Below are positions 27,390 to 36,191 of a stretch of DNA of 64,000 nucleotides, in pieces. This stretch comes from Jiella endophytica. GTDB taxonomy: Bacteria; Pseudomonadota; Alphaproteobacteria; Rhizobiales; Rhizobiaceae. The notes under the pieces are model-generated. The model ran no database searches. It was not told where the DNA came from and saw only the letters and a list, made by a program, of their open reading frames with translations. The stretch covers positions 620,001-684,000 of the forward strand of contig NZ_SOZD01000001.1 in NCBI RefSeq assembly GCF_004519335.1, read 5' to 3'. The translations under genes were made by a program, and so were the position numbers. How positions within the stretch are numbered: the stretch's first letter is position 1; each line of letters begins with the position of its first letter.

Positions 27390-27923
27390 TCAGTCCGTCA
27401 GGGCGCTCTGGCGCGAGCCGCCCTCGCGCTTGAGGCTCATGCCGATCACCGGGACGAGCTGCGAGGCGACGGTGACGGAGATGGTGACGGCGAGCTGGTC
27501 GTCGCCGTCGAGACGGGCGATCATCGCGCCCTTCAGCTGCTTGCGGTCGAGACCGACGATCATGCGGTTGCCCGAGACATCGCCTGAGACGATGTCGAGG
27601 CCCTTGCCGGCGGCGCCGTCCTGGAAGGCGCCGCGATAGGAGCTGCCGGCCCGCACCACCTCGGCCCGCATCGGCTGCGAGAACAGGCCGACCCGGCAGG
27701 AGCCTTCCAGCGCGACGCCGACGGACTTGCGGCTCTGATTGCCGGCGAAGTTGCAGACGAACTTGGTGCCCTTGTACTTGCCGGCGACGATCTCGCCCGG
27801 CCCGGACCACTGGCCGCTGACCTTCCGGAAGAATGCCTCGTCGCTGTCAGCTCTGGCTGGGGCGACGCCTGCGGCGGACAGAGCGAGACCGAGAGCGACA
27901 CCGGCGGTCAACAGACGCGACAT
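27390..27923 (-). CDS. Conserved secreted protein of unknown function
   Basis: 177 residues with a signal peptide (MSRLLTAGVALGLALSAAGVAPARAD). The mature part starts SDEAFFRKVSGQWSGPGEIVAGKYKGTKFVCNFAG and looks like a small beta-rich fold of the lipocalin-like type seen in rhizobial secreted proteins: alternating strands, two cysteines (CNFAG and GSCRVG) that could pair. A strong AGGAAGGG ribosome binding site precedes the ATG. I do not recognise a function. It converges with folK. Confidence 0.75.
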   Translation of the reverse strand: MSRLLTAGVALGLALSAAGVAPARADSDEAFFRKVSGQWSGPGEIVAGKYKGTKFVCNFAGNQSRKSVGVALEGSCRVGLFSQPMRAEVVRAGSSYRGAFQDGAAGKGLDIVSGDVSGNRMIVGLDRKQLKGAMIARLDGDDQLAVTISVTVASQLVPVIGMSLKREGGSRQSALTD

Positions 27924-28022
27924 GGAAGACCCTTCCTGGATGGGAACCGTTTACCATGCCGATTGTCTCTTCAAAGGGTTAATCAAGCCTTTCGAATCCG
28001 AGCGATTGCCGTGCCGGCGCGC

Positions 28023-29114
28023 TCAGCGGGGCTTCTCCGCGCCGTCGGCGATCCCGGAAGCCGCGGTGAGTTCGGAGAGGATCGCCCCGATCCGCGGACG
28101 CTTCGCTCGCAGGAACGGCAGCGGCCGGCAAAGGTCCATCGCGGCGAGGCCGACGCGGGCCGTCAGAAGGCCGTTCACGACCCCTTCGCCGAGCCGCTGG
28201 GACAGGCGGGCCGCAAGACCGTGACCGATCACCTGCTGGACGAGGCTGTCGCCGACGGCGATCGAGCCGGTGACGGCGAGATGGGCGAGTACGTCGCGCA
28301 CCAGCCGGAGGAGGCCGAGGGTTCCCGGCCGGGCGCCGTAGAGCTCCGACATCGTCCGGATCAGCTTGATGTTCTCGAAGACCACATAGGCGACGTCGAC
28401 GATCGCCTTGGGGCTGACCGCGGTCACTACCGAGACACGCTTGGCGGAGGAAAGGACCAGCCCCCGCGCCTTGCGGTCGAGGGGCCCCAGCATATGCTCC
28501 TCGGCGAGCGCGATCAGGTCGGCGCCGTCGATGACCTCGTCCTTCAGCGCCGCGATCTCGGCTCGGCCTCTCGCCGTCTCCGGACGCGAGGAGAGAAGGG
28601 TCTCGAGGGTCGCGACGGCGAGTTTCGCCTCGGGCAGGGAATCGCCGCGATAGGCGGCGAGCGCCCGCTTGCGTTCGCGGTCGACGGCGGCTAGCCGCAT
28701 CATCCCGATGGTCTCTCTCGCGACGATGCCGACGAGGGCGACGACGGCGAGGACCGCGAGGGCGAGGGCGGTCCAGCCGAGCCAGTCGGACCGGGCGAAG
28801 ACGTCGCGGACGATGGCATCGACGGCGAGGCCCGCGGCGATCGACAGAAGCAGGCCGAGCGAGGTGGCGAGGAGCTTGCCGAAGGAGAAGCGCCGGCGGG
28901 TCTCGATCACCGGCTCGCCATCGCCGCGCAGCTCGGCGTCGATGGCGTCCTCGGGGTCGAGTTCGATGGTCTCGACGGCAGCGATCGAGCGCGGCATCCG
29001 CGGCGCGGCGCCGACGCTCTCGCCTGCCGGCGCTTCCGCCGGCCGCACCGAAGTCTTGCTCGGAAGGTCGAAGGCGCCGGGCGCGCGCCGGCGGCCGGTC
29101 GGCTCGTCGCTCAT
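28023..29114 (-). CDS. ycjF: YcjF-family membrane protein (TIGR01620, DUF697)
   Basis: 363 residues: a disordered N-terminal part with ELDPEDAIDAEL, two membrane segments in the second quarter (LLATSLGLLLSIAAGLAVDAIV and WLGWTALALAVLAVVALVGIVA), and a C-terminal helical DUF697 region (VSVVTAVSPKAIVDVAYVVFENIKLIRTMSELYG...). The ATG overlaps the TGA of ycjX by four bases (ATGA), the usual ycjX-ycjF coupling. The pair is linked to envelope stress in enterobacteria; the biochemical role is unknown. Confidence 0.9.
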   Translation of the reverse strand: MSDEPTGRRRAPGAFDLPSKTSVRPAEAPAGESVGAAPRMPRSIAAVETIELDPEDAIDAELRGDGEPVIETRRRFSFGKLLATSLGLLLSIAAGLAVDAIVRDVFARSDWLGWTALALAVLAVVALVGIVARETIGMMRLAAVDRERKRALAAYRGDSLPEAKLAVATLETLLSSRPETARGRAEIAALKDEVIDGADLIALAEEHMLGPLDRKARGLVLSSAKRVSVVTAVSPKAIVDVAYVVFENIKLIRTMSELYGARPGTLGLLRLVRDVLAHLAVTGSIAVGDSLVQQVIGHGLAARLSQRLGEGVVNGLLTARVGLAAMDLCRPLPFLRAKRPRIGAILSELTAASGIADGAEKPR

Positions 29115-30562
29115 TGCAGCCTGTCTCCCAGAAGGAATTCCAGCGCCCGGTCGAGGCGGATGTGCGGCAGCGAGAGCGACAGGCCCTCGGCGGTCTGCTG
29201 CAGCACCGGCGGACGGAAGCGCACGAAGCGCAAGGAGCCCGGCTCGACGCCGCCGGCAGGATCAAAGAGCCGGCGCGGATCCTCGGGCAGGTCGCCGGGA
29301 AACACCGCCGTCTCGGTCTTGCCGTCGAAGTGCCTGTCGCCGATCGTCTCCCCGGCAGCGGGTGTGCCGACGATTACCGGCAGGTCCTCGCCGCCATCGG
29401 AGACCGTCGCCTCGCGTGTGGCCCTGACGGCCGCCATGGCGAGAACCTCGGTCCTGGCGCCGGAGAATTTCGCCCGCGCGACGGCATCGTCGACGAGGCG
29501 GCGGACGATCGCCGCCAGCCGCCGGTGGCTTTCCCGGTGCAGGTGGTCGGCCTTGGTCGCTGCGACGAGGATGCGGTCGATCCGCCGGGTCAGCAAGGAG
29601 CCGAGCCAGCTGGCGCGGCCGGGGCGGAAGCAGGCGAGGATGTCGGTGAGGGCGGTTTCGAGGTCGGCGACGGCTTCCGGCCCGGCATTGATCGCCTGAA
29701 GCGCGTCGACGAGCAGAATCTGCCGGTCGAGCCTTGCGAAATGGTTGCGGAAGAACGGCTTGACCACGACGCTCTTGTAAGCCTCGTAGCGGCGGGACAG
29801 ATGCGCCGCCATCGAACCCTTGGGATAGGTCTTGCCGGGCTCGACGGGCAGCGGCGCGAAGGTCAGCGCAGGCGATCCGTCGAGGTCTCCCGGCATCAGG
29901 AAGCGGCCGGGCGGCAGGGTGGAGAGCGCCGACTTGTCGGCCCGGCAGGCCTTCAGATAGTCGGCGAAGGCGACCGAGAGATCGCGCGCGGTGACCTCGT
30001 CGGCCGGGGCGGCAAGATCGACCGCGTCGAGCTTTTCCAGAAACGGCGCCGCCTCGCTGCGGCGAGAGGGCAGCCGGGCACGGGAAATCGACTCCTGCGA
30101 AAAGGTGGCGAAGTCCTTGTCGATCAGCGGCAGGTCGAGCAGCCATTCGCCCGGATAGTCGACGATGTCGACGGTCAGCCGGCCGCCCGGCAGCATCCGC
30201 CGGAAGGCCGAGGCGGATTCATAGGCGATGGTGAGGCGAAGCTCCGAGATCGCCCGCGTCGATTCCGGCCAGACCCGCTCCTCGACGATGCGGCGGATAT
30301 GATCCTCGTACTGGAAGCGCGGGACGGCGTCGTCCGGCTGCTCCCTGAGATCGGCACCGAGAATGCGGCCGTTCGCCTGCGCCTTGAACAGCGGCAGGCG
30401 GCCGCCGGACAGGAGATTGTGGACGAGGGCGGTGATGAACACCGTCTTGCCGGCCCGCGACAGGCCGGTGACGCCGAGGCGCAGAGTGGGCTGGAAGATC
30501 GATGTCGTCCGATCGGCGACGTTGTCGAGAACGAGGCGGGCCTCGTCGGCAAGCGATGTCAT
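29111..30562 (-). CDS. ycjX: YcjX-family P-loop NTPase (DUF463)
   Basis: 483-residue GTPase-like protein. P-loop GLSRAGKT at 33-40, followed by VFITALVHNLLSGGRLP, DIVDYPGEWLLDLPLI (switch/Walker B-like), FLMPGDLDGSPAL and LVAATKADHLH (a TKAD base-recognition motif analogous to NKxD). It is known in enterobacteria as a phage-shock/heat-shock associated protein. It overlaps ycjF downstream. Confidence 0.93.
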   Translation of the reverse strand: MTSLADEARLVLDNVADRTTSIFQPTLRLGVTGLSRAGKTVFITALVHNLLSGGRLPLFKAQANGRILGADLREQPDDAVPRFQYEDHIRRIVEERVWPESTRAISELRLTIAYESASAFRRMLPGGRLTVDIVDYPGEWLLDLPLIDKDFATFSQESISRARLPSRRSEAAPFLEKLDAVDLAAPADEVTARDLSVAFADYLKACRADKSALSTLPPGRFLMPGDLDGSPALTFAPLPVEPGKTYPKGSMAAHLSRRYEAYKSVVVKPFFRNHFARLDRQILLVDALQAINAGPEAVADLETALTDILACFRPGRASWLGSLLTRRIDRILVAATKADHLHRESHRRLAAIVRRLVDDAVARAKFSGARTEVLAMAAVRATREATVSDGGEDLPVIVGTPAAGETIGDRHFDGKTETAVFPGDLPEDPRRLFDPAGGVEPGSLRFVRFRPPVLQQTAEGLSLSLPHIRLDRALEFLLGDRLQ

Positions 30563-30751
30563 GGGGCGGCGTGGATCTTCGGTGCGGGTGTGACGGGTCG
30601 ACGCCGCATATAGGCGCTCCGGCGGCCGCTTCTAAGAGCCGCTGGAGTTGTCTCGGGAAATCGCCGAATGTCGGGCGCGGCGGGGGGCTGGCATCCGCGC
30701 TATTTGCGCCTGGGCAGCAGTCACGTGCCGGTGACCCGCGCGAAGACGCCG

Positions 30752-31264
30752 TCAGGGGCGGATCACCCGCAAGAGACGCCCGGCGCCCGGCCCGATCTCG
30801 TCAAGCGGCGTTTTGAGCCCGACGATCGCCAGTGCCGAGGTGGGAAAGCCCTCGGCGATCGCATCGAGCGCTGCCGTCTCGCCCTTGCCGGCGAGCGAGC
30901 GGGCGAAATCCTCGATCATCGGATTGTGGCCGACGACGAGCAGCGCCCTGGCCTTCGCCTCGGCCTTTACCGCGGCGAAATAGGCGTCCGTGCCGAGGGC
31001 ATAGAGATCGTCGGAATATTCGGTCGGCACGTCGTCGCCGATCGCCGGCGCCAGCGCCGCCAGCGTGTCGACGGCCCGCGTCGCGGTCGAGCAGACGACG
31101 GCGTCGATGGCGAGCTTTTCCTTCACGAGAATCTTCGCCAGCCGCGCGGCATCCTCCTCGCCGCGCGCGTCGAGCGGGCGCTGATGGTCGCGCTGGCCGG
31201 GCCGCGCCCAGGACGAATGGGCGTGACGCAGGATCAGGACGTGATGGCCGTAGGCTCCGCTCAT
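30752..31264 (-). CDS. sixA: SixA-like histidine phosphatase
   Basis: 170-residue member of the histidine phosphatase superfamily, SixA branch, which dephosphorylates phosphohistidine proteins such as Hpt domains or PTS components. The RHG-type motif is RHAHSSW (catalytic His14), with DARGEEDA, STATRAVDTL and the second catalytic His in VVGHNPMIEDF. It is upstream of ycjX on the same strand with a 189-base gap. An Hpt protein is encoded 6 kb away; a link is speculation. Confidence 0.9.
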   Translation of the reverse strand: MSGAYGHHVLILRHAHSSWARPGQRDHQRPLDARGEEDAARLAKILVKEKLAIDAVVCSTATRAVDTLAALAPAIGDDVPTEYSDDLYALGTDAYFAAVKAEAKARALLVVGHNPMIEDFARSLAGKGETAALDAIAEGFPTSALAIVGLKTPLDEIGPGAGRLLRVIRP

Positions 31265-31554
31265 CCGGTCTGGATAGGCCGAAACGGCGCGCCGGGCAAT
31301 CGCTGCGCGGAGGCCGAAATTTCGCGCAGAAGTGTTAACGACCGCCGATTCTCAACGGTTTTCCAACGGTTTCAAGGTTGCGTGGCGCTGGAGGCGCCAG
31401 GGCGGCGATCCTCAGCGGCCTCGGCGATTTATCCGAAACCTCAAGCAAATCCGTCGGTTGGAATCAAAAGTCGACAACCGACTGTGGCGCAAAGAGAACT
31501 TGTTCGGTTGCCAAACCGCCGCTATAAGCGCGCCAGCGGGAATGGAGGTGCGTA

Positions 31555-31971
31555 ATGAGCGAAACACTCAATGCCGATCTGACGCTGTCCGAAGACGGTC
31601 CCTTCATGAACGACCGTCAGAAAGAGTATTTCCGGCGCAAGCTGCTCGGCTGGAAGTCCGAGATCCTGCGCGAAGCGCGCGAGACGCTGGAAGCGCTCGC
31701 CAACGACAATTCCAACCTCGCCGACATCGCCGACCGCGCCTCGTCCGAGACGGACCGGGCGATCGAGCTCCGGGCCCGCGACCGCCAGCGCAAGCTGATC
31801 GCCAAGATCGACGCGGCGCTCGAGCGGATCGAGGACGGCTCCTACGGCTATTGCGAGGAGACCGGCGAGCCGATCAGCCTGAAGCGCCTCGACGCAAGGC
31901 CGATCGCGACGCTCTCGCTGGAAGCCCAGGAACGGCACGAGCGGCGCGAAAAGGTCTATCGCGACGAGTGA
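31555..31971 (+). CDS. dksA: RNA polymerase-binding transcription factor DksA
   Basis: Secondary-channel regulator that with ppGpp controls stringent-response promoters. The coiled-coil tip DIADRA (Asp57, Asp60, Ala62, the DxxDxA motif) is intact. The zinc-finger region YCEETGEPISLKRLDARPIATLSLEAQE keeps only one cysteine (Cys100) instead of four, as in the metal-independent DksA of other alphaproteobacteria. 138 residues. A perfect intrinsic terminator follows at 32036-32066. The 290-base upstream region has no gene and contains tandem CAACGGTTT words near 31365-31380. Confidence 0.96.
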   Translation: MSETLNADLTLSEDGPFMNDRQKEYFRRKLLGWKSEILREARETLEALANDNSNLADIADRASSETDRAIELRARDRQRKLIAKIDAALERIEDGSYGYCEETGEPISLKRLDARPIATLSLEAQERHERREKVYRDE

Positions 31972-32035
31972 TCCCCGAGCGATCGGGCTGCCTCGCGGCG
32001 GCCGGTCATCGATCCATCGCCATGACGCCAGACGA

Positions 32036-32066
32036 ATGCGGCCCGAACATGTCGGGCCGCATTTTT
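32036..32066 (+). terminator. Rho-independent terminator of dksA
   Basis: ATGCGGCCCGA (32036-32046) pairs perfectly with TCGGGCCGCAT (32052-32062) around a 5-base loop; including the last stem base five T run to 32066. It lies 65 bases after the dksA stop and also faces the DUF805 gene on the other strand. Confidence 0.93.
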
Positions 32067-32100
32067 GCGTTCGGGGCAGAAGGTCGCCCTATCGGTCCGC

Positions 32101-32583
32101 CTATTCGAACACCGCCTCGGCGCTGCGGCCGAGCCGGTCCTTCGGGTCGGGGCCGAAGCGGTTCGACCCTTGCGTGCCGTCGAGGCACATCAGCACCAGC
32201 AGCCAGATCGAGCCGATCAGTGGGATCAGCGAAATCAGCACCCACCAGCCGGAGCGGTCGGTGTCGTGCAGGCGGCGCACGGCACAGGCAATCAGCGGGA
32301 TGATGTTGCCGATGCCCCAGATGGCGGTCAGCACGCCGCCCTCGGCGTTGGCGCTGGCGCGAAGGCCGTCGGTGGTGTCGAGCGCCGTCTCGGTCGTGCC
32401 GCCGAGACCGAGGGCGGAATCGACGAAGACGAGGACGAACATCAGCACGTAGAAGGTCAGGATGTAGAGCCAGTACTCCTTGCGGCGCGAGCGGCCGGAG
32501 AACTCGAAATAGCGCCGGTAGGGCGCAAGCAGGATCGACACGAAGCGTCTCCTCGTGGGTTTCGAATGCCGGGACATCGGCAT
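32101..32583 (-). CDS. DUF805 inner-membrane protein
   Basis: 160-residue membrane protein with the DUF805 pattern: FSGRSRRKEYWLYILTFYVLMFVLVFVD (GR-x-x-R-x-E-Y-W motif then first helix), a short glycine-rich loop, then IPLIACAVRRLHDTDRSGWWVLISLIPLIGSIWLLVLMCLDGT (RRLHDTDRSGWW is the strongest hallmark). Function unknown. Start at 32583 or six bases later; neither has a strong ribosome binding site. Confidence 0.9.
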   Translation of the reverse strand: MPMSRHSKPTRRRFVSILLAPYRRYFEFSGRSRRKEYWLYILTFYVLMFVLVFVDSALGLGGTTETALDTTDGLRASANAEGGVLTAIWGIGNIIPLIACAVRRLHDTDRSGWWVLISLIPLIGSIWLLVLMCLDGTQGSNRFGPDPKDRLGRSAEAVFE

Positions 32584-32649
32584 GATCGGCTTATAGAGCC
32601 GCGGCGGCGAGTGGAAAGAGCAGAGCGAAAGGGTCCGGCGACGGGCCTT

Positions 32650-32690
32650 GACACCCCCTCGCAACCGTCGCCGAGGGGCGGGGTCGTGCC
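32650..32690. repeat. GC-rich palindromic repeat remnant
   Basis: CCCCTCG and CGAGGGG flank CAACCGTCGC just upstream of DUF805. The word CCTCGCAACCGTC recurs at about 33538-33550 in the repeat-rich island border, which suggests a dispersed family rather than a single terminator. Confidence 0.45.
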
Positions 32691-32722
32691 GCTCACGCTT
32701 CGGCAGGGCCGCCGCGGGCTGT

Positions 32723-33130
32723 TCAGCCGAGCTCGCGCACGAAGGCGACCCGGTAGGTGTGCTCCGCCCCGCCATGCAGCACCGAGACGTATTCGCCGGG
32801 AACGAAGCGCTCCTCCGCAAAGCGGAAGCCGATCTCGTCGTCGCTGTCGATCGAACGGTCGTAGTCGAAGATCCAGTGGCCCTGCTCGTCGCGGCTGAGG
32901 ATGCCGACGGCATCGGTGACGTCGTCGTCGAAGCGGCGCACCCGGCATTTCTCGTTGGCCATCTGCCAGGCATCGGCATCGAGCCTGCCGTCCTCGCCGA
33001 GCGGCACGACGAGGTCGTAGCCGTCATGCTGGCCCTCCCTCAGATAGCGCGCCTCGGCATGCTGCTTTTCGCGCGCGAGCTCGAGGCGGACATGGCGAAA
33101 GGTCTTCGGATAATCCTTCAGCGTCGGCAT
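32723..33130 (-). CDS. Conserved hypothetical protein
   Basis: 135-residue soluble acidic protein, no signal peptide or membrane segment. It begins MPTLKDYPKTFRHVRLELAREKQHAEA and has a middle rich in Asp (RRFDDDVTDAVGILSRDEQG) and a C-terminal EYVSVLHGGAEHTYRVAFVREL that looks like a small beta domain. The start is supported by a perfect GGAGG ribosome binding site. I do not recognise a function. Confidence 0.75.
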   Translation of the reverse strand: MPTLKDYPKTFRHVRLELAREKQHAEARYLREGQHDGYDLVVPLGEDGRLDADAWQMANEKCRVRRFDDDVTDAVGILSRDEQGHWIFDYDRSIDSDDEIGFRFAEERFVPGEYVSVLHGGAEHTYRVAFVRELG

Positions 33131-33306
33131 GGCATCCTCCTGTCAAAGGTGACGTTGGGGAGGATGGCAGCGGCCGGGCGAGGCAGCGTTGATCTGGGTC
33201 AAGCGGGGATGGCGCGCCGCTCGGACGCGCAAAGACGGCCTCGCCGGCGCAAGCCGCGAAGGGATGGGGCGTCTTTTCGCCCGCCGCGCTCCAGTGGGCG
33301 GGCGAC

Positions 33307-33365
33307 GGGATGCCGGAGGCAGACCCTCCGAAATCTATGTGTGTACGGTCCGCCTCCGGCATCCC
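33307..33365. repeat. 19-bp inverted repeat around a 21-base AT-richer spacer
   Basis: GGGATGCCGGAGGCAGACC (33307-33325) and GGTCCGCCTCCGGCATCCC (33347-33365) are inverted with one mismatch. The related word GGATGCCTCCGG recurs at about 33475. It could be a mobile miniature element or a large hairpin at the island border. Confidence 0.6.
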
Positions 33366-33830
33366 GCGCGGTGCGTTACGGTTTCGATGCATCGCTCCGA
33401 CCCGCTGCCTTTTCGGCGACCCCGGCGCTGCCGCGTTCGGGGGCGGGTCGTCGCGATGGCGGCTGGCTCTTCCCGGATGCCTCCGGTCAAGCGGACCGAT
33501 CCGCACACCTCCCGTAGTGGAGGAGGGGCCAGCGGCGCCTCGCAACCGTCCGGACCGCCTTGCCCTCCGGAAGGGCACGATGGCGCGGACACCGCCCGCC
33601 GGCCCCCGAATGATCCCGGTGATCATTCGTGCCCGTTCCGTGGGCCGGCGGTCGGTGGATGATAGGGGTGGGGTGCGGGGGCGGGGATATCTTTTTTCAG
33701 GCGCGAGATTTGCGGCTGCGATGGGGGCGCACGAGACGCTGCGACAGGTCGGGGCTTGAGAGACGCCTTACTGGCAAGTTCGTCGGCCCCGCACCCTGCG
33801 CCCGATACCGAGGACAGCCAACAACCCATG

Positions 33831-33857
33831 TTGTCCCTACGGAATAAATAGTATACA
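33831..33857 (+). promoter_or_regulatory. Putative sigma70-like promoter of the secreted caspase-like operon
   Basis: TTGTCC (33831-33836) and TATACA (33852-33857) resemble -35 and -10 boxes; the spacer of 15 is short. The stretch around it is strikingly AT-rich for this genome. A GGAGGGTAGGG ribosome binding site follows at 33864-33874. Confidence 0.45.
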
Positions 33858-33885
33858 TTTAATGGAGGGTAGGGCCAAGATCGCA

Positions 33886-34614
33886 ATGCGAAATGTAGCT
33901 GCAGCGGCATTTGCCGCGATCCTTCTAACCGCGCAGATCGCGAAAGCCGACATGCGACAGGCGATCGCGGATCAATTCGGCATCGAGCGCGGCTCGTTCG
34001 TGCTGAATTTCCCCCCTCGTCCTGGTTGCCTTCCAGCTTCCATATTCACGGATGATCTGAAGATTCCCCTCAAGCGCACCGCGCGAGACGACCCCGCGCT
34101 CGATCGGGGTCCCGCCTTTGATTTTTCGGCTGACCTGTCGTTCGACGCTGGTGCTGAGGCGCAGACCAACGTGGCCTCATTCTTTGGCGTCAAAGCTGAC
34201 GCTTCCAATGCCTCGGATGCCAAGCTGGAGTTCAGGAATGCACGCGCCGTCGAGATGCTCGGGGCGGAGATGAAGAAGCGTGTGCTTGCGGATCCGGACG
34301 CGAAAGCGGCGGCCGAACGAAGAGTTTCTCCGTTCATGGTGTCGCGGGCATTCGAGGGTAAGGTCTCGCTGCGCCTTACCCGCAAGGCCGGGATGAGTGC
34401 AGACGCGTGGGCTAACATCAAGGCCCAGCCTGTGGAGGTGAGAGCGGGCGTCCATGTCAGTGCCGGGGATGAAGTTGTCATCACCGTGGACGATCCCGTC
34501 GTCTTCGCGTTCGAGGTGGTGCGGACCAACTACGTGACCACACATCTGGGACCCGGAAAAGGGCCGGATGACGTAAGGTTCGTGCCGATCCCCGAAGACC
34601 TGTTCGAACGATGA
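33886..34614 (+). CDS. Secreted protein of unknown function, partner of caspase-like protein
   Basis: 242 residues with a signal peptide (MRNVAAAAFAAILLTAQIAKA, cut before DM). The mature start, MRQAIADQFGIERGSFVLNFPPRPGCLPASIFTDDL, is followed by a mixed alpha/beta protein with a long charged helix (about 105-150) and a C-terminal strand-rich part. I recognise no family. ATG 33886 is preferred over 33862 because it gives the better signal peptide and a GGAGGG site upstream. Its stop overlaps the next ATG (ATGA), so the two products are made in step and both are exported. Codon use is less GC-biased than in neighbours, suggesting acquisition. Confidence 0.7.
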   Translation: MRNVAAAAFAAILLTAQIAKADMRQAIADQFGIERGSFVLNFPPRPGCLPASIFTDDLKIPLKRTARDDPALDRGPAFDFSADLSFDAGAEAQTNVASFFGVKADASNASDAKLEFRNARAVEMLGAEMKKRVLADPDAKAAAERRVSPFMVSRAFEGKVSLRLTRKAGMSADAWANIKAQPVEVRAGVHVSAGDEVVITVDDPVVFAFEVVRTNYVTTHLGPGKGPDDVRFVPIPEDLFER

Positions 34615-36191
34615 AGTCGCACCGACTGGGCCTGCGCTTGCTCTTGGTGACCTTTTTGGTGATCGTGGGATCGTCGGTGCATGCGGATGACCTCGAACAG
34701 TTCTTGCGAACGGCGGTGGGAGCGCCCGCGGATGCGCGAGTGGCTTGGCCGCCAGTCGCTCGCCTTTCTCCGGGAGATCGGGTCGGGCCTGACAGCCAGG
34801 TCATTGAGATCGGCACAGCGCAAGCGGAGGTCGAAAAGCTGGCGCCCACTGCCGATCGCCATGCTCTCACGCCGGACAGGCTCGGCATTGGTGCCTTATG
34901 GCCCTGGCGATTCCTAGCTGGCGACCTGCGTCATCTCTCGCTGGTGCTGACCGTCAAGGACATCGTTCGCGAGACAGTACAGGAAGGCGACCAGCCTGCC
35001 GCTTCGCAACAGGGGTTCCGCGTTGGAACCGTGTGGCGTGCCCGGATCGTGATTTCCGTTTCGAAGGGACCTGATCTCAGCGAGGAACGATGGCAGGCGC
35101 TGCGGACGGCTGCGCTCAACGACGAGTCCGAAACCATCAAGCCCGGGGTGTCGACAATCAGCCTCGAACCGGCACAGCAAGTTCCCCTCGTCTGGCTTCC
35201 CGCCGCTGATGATCGTCACATCTCACTTGCAAGCACGAAGGAGCGGCTCGTCGCTCCGAAGCGCTGGGCGCTCCTGACGGTTGCCTCGGGTGTCTACCGC
35301 TTTCTTCCTGACGATATGAACCAGGACTGGAATGTGGAGAATGCGCGCCTGGTGCGAGATGCGCTAAGCGAGTGGTCGCCTGTCATCGTCCGGAGCCTCG
35401 ACGCCAAGCCCAGTGATGGCCTGACGCGGGACCGAGTGCTCGCCTTTCTCGCAGACAGCGCTCGGCAGGCGAAGCAAGCGCGGGCGTCTCTTCTGGTCGT
35501 CTACTATGTGGGCCATCAGGCCCGCTCCGGGACTGGCGGCCTGTCCGTTTTCATGTCGGACGCTCCCGCCGAACCACGCATTCGGCCGCCCGCGCCAGCG
35601 ACAGGCGCAGGCAACCTGTCAGAGCTCATGCAGGTCGTGGATCAAGCGGCGGCCGAACTGGCACCAGACGCCGGAACCCTCGACGTTGGAGTTATGCATA
35701 GACGTCTGTCGGAAAGCGGGATCCCGTTTGTCCTTCTGGTGGATGGATGCCTTGACGATCGCACGTTCGCGGCTGGGCGGGACCGTCTCGGCATTATCGT
35801 CGATCCACGCGGCGGCCAACCGCTCTACATCGGTGGTGGTGACGGCGGCACTGCCCTCCGCGCGATCGTCCAACAACTAGAAAATTATGCGGCCGACTTT
35901 CCGTGGTTGCGATCTCGCAATGCCACCGTGCTCGGCGCGACACCGGGAACGCTGGCATTTTCTGAAGCGAATCCGAAGTGGTTGCTCGGAGCACCGGTGG
36001 CGCCGATTGCGCAGAAACTGATCCGGATCGTAGCTCGAACACGGGGCGCAGCGGACCGTCCCAGCCTAATCCGCACCCTCCACTACGCCGCCGACCGCAA
36101 CACTGTTGGTCCACAGGAACTTTCCGGCACTGTCTCGTGGAGCGATTGGCTGCCCCTCCTGAAACGCTTTGACCCCAACAGCTTCCGTTAA
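34611..36191 (+). CDS. Secreted caspase-like (C14-type fold) protein, putative
   Basis: 526 residues, signal peptide 1-25 (ending SSVHA). The N-terminal half has no recognised domain. In the C-terminal half, after RWALLTVASGVYRFLPDDMNQDWNVENARLVRDAL, comes SLLVVYYVGHQ (candidate catalytic His302) and FVLLVDGCLDD (candidate Cys380), the order and strand context of caspase/metacaspase proteins (YxGH then DxC). The 78-residue spacing is longer than usual because of a Pro/Ala-rich insertion. A periplasmic location would be unusual for such a fold. Peptidase activity is inference; it may be a degenerate relative. Coupled to the preceding secreted gene by an ATGA overlap. Lower GC than flanking genes. 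Confidence 0.6.
   Translation: MKSHRLGLRLLLVTFLVIVGSSVHADDLEQFLRTAVGAPADARVAWPPVARLSPGDRVGPDSQVIEIGTAQAEVEKLAPTADRHALTPDRLGIGALWPWRFLAGDLRHLSLVLTVKDIVRETVQEGDQPAASQQGFRVGTVWRARIVISVSKGPDLSEERWQALRTAALNDESETIKPGVSTISLEPAQQVPLVWLPAADDRHISLASTKERLVAPKRWALLTVASGVYRFLPDDMNQDWNVENARLVRDALSEWSPVIVRSLDAKPSDGLTRDRVLAFLADSARQAKQARASLLVVYYVGHQARSGTGGLSVFMSDAPAEPRIRPPAPATGAGNLSELMQVVDQAAAELAPDAGTLDVGVMHRRLSESGIPFVLLVDGCLDDRTFAAGRDRLGIIVDPRGGQPLYIGGGDGGTALRAIVQQLENYAADFPWLRSRNATVLGATPGTLAFSEANPKWLLGAPVAPIAQKLIRIVARTRGAADRPSLIRTLHYAADRNTVGPQELSGTVSWSDWLPLLKRFDPNSFR

Larger units (their letters stand above)
33131..33885. repeat. Repeat-rich gene-free border of the low-GC island
   Basis: About 750 bases without a supported gene. 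It contains a 19-bp inverted repeat (33307-33325/33347-33365), TGCCCT/AGGGCA around 33570, a 9-bp inverted repeat at 33607-33629, and, at the right end, an AT-rich promoter for the next gene. No integrase, transposase or tRNA end is seen. Confidence 0.6.

Noticed and set aside
33131-33861. Small genes in the repeat-rich border (several frames of 85-157 codons)
   Set aside because: They run through inverted repeats and have no start signals or domain features.
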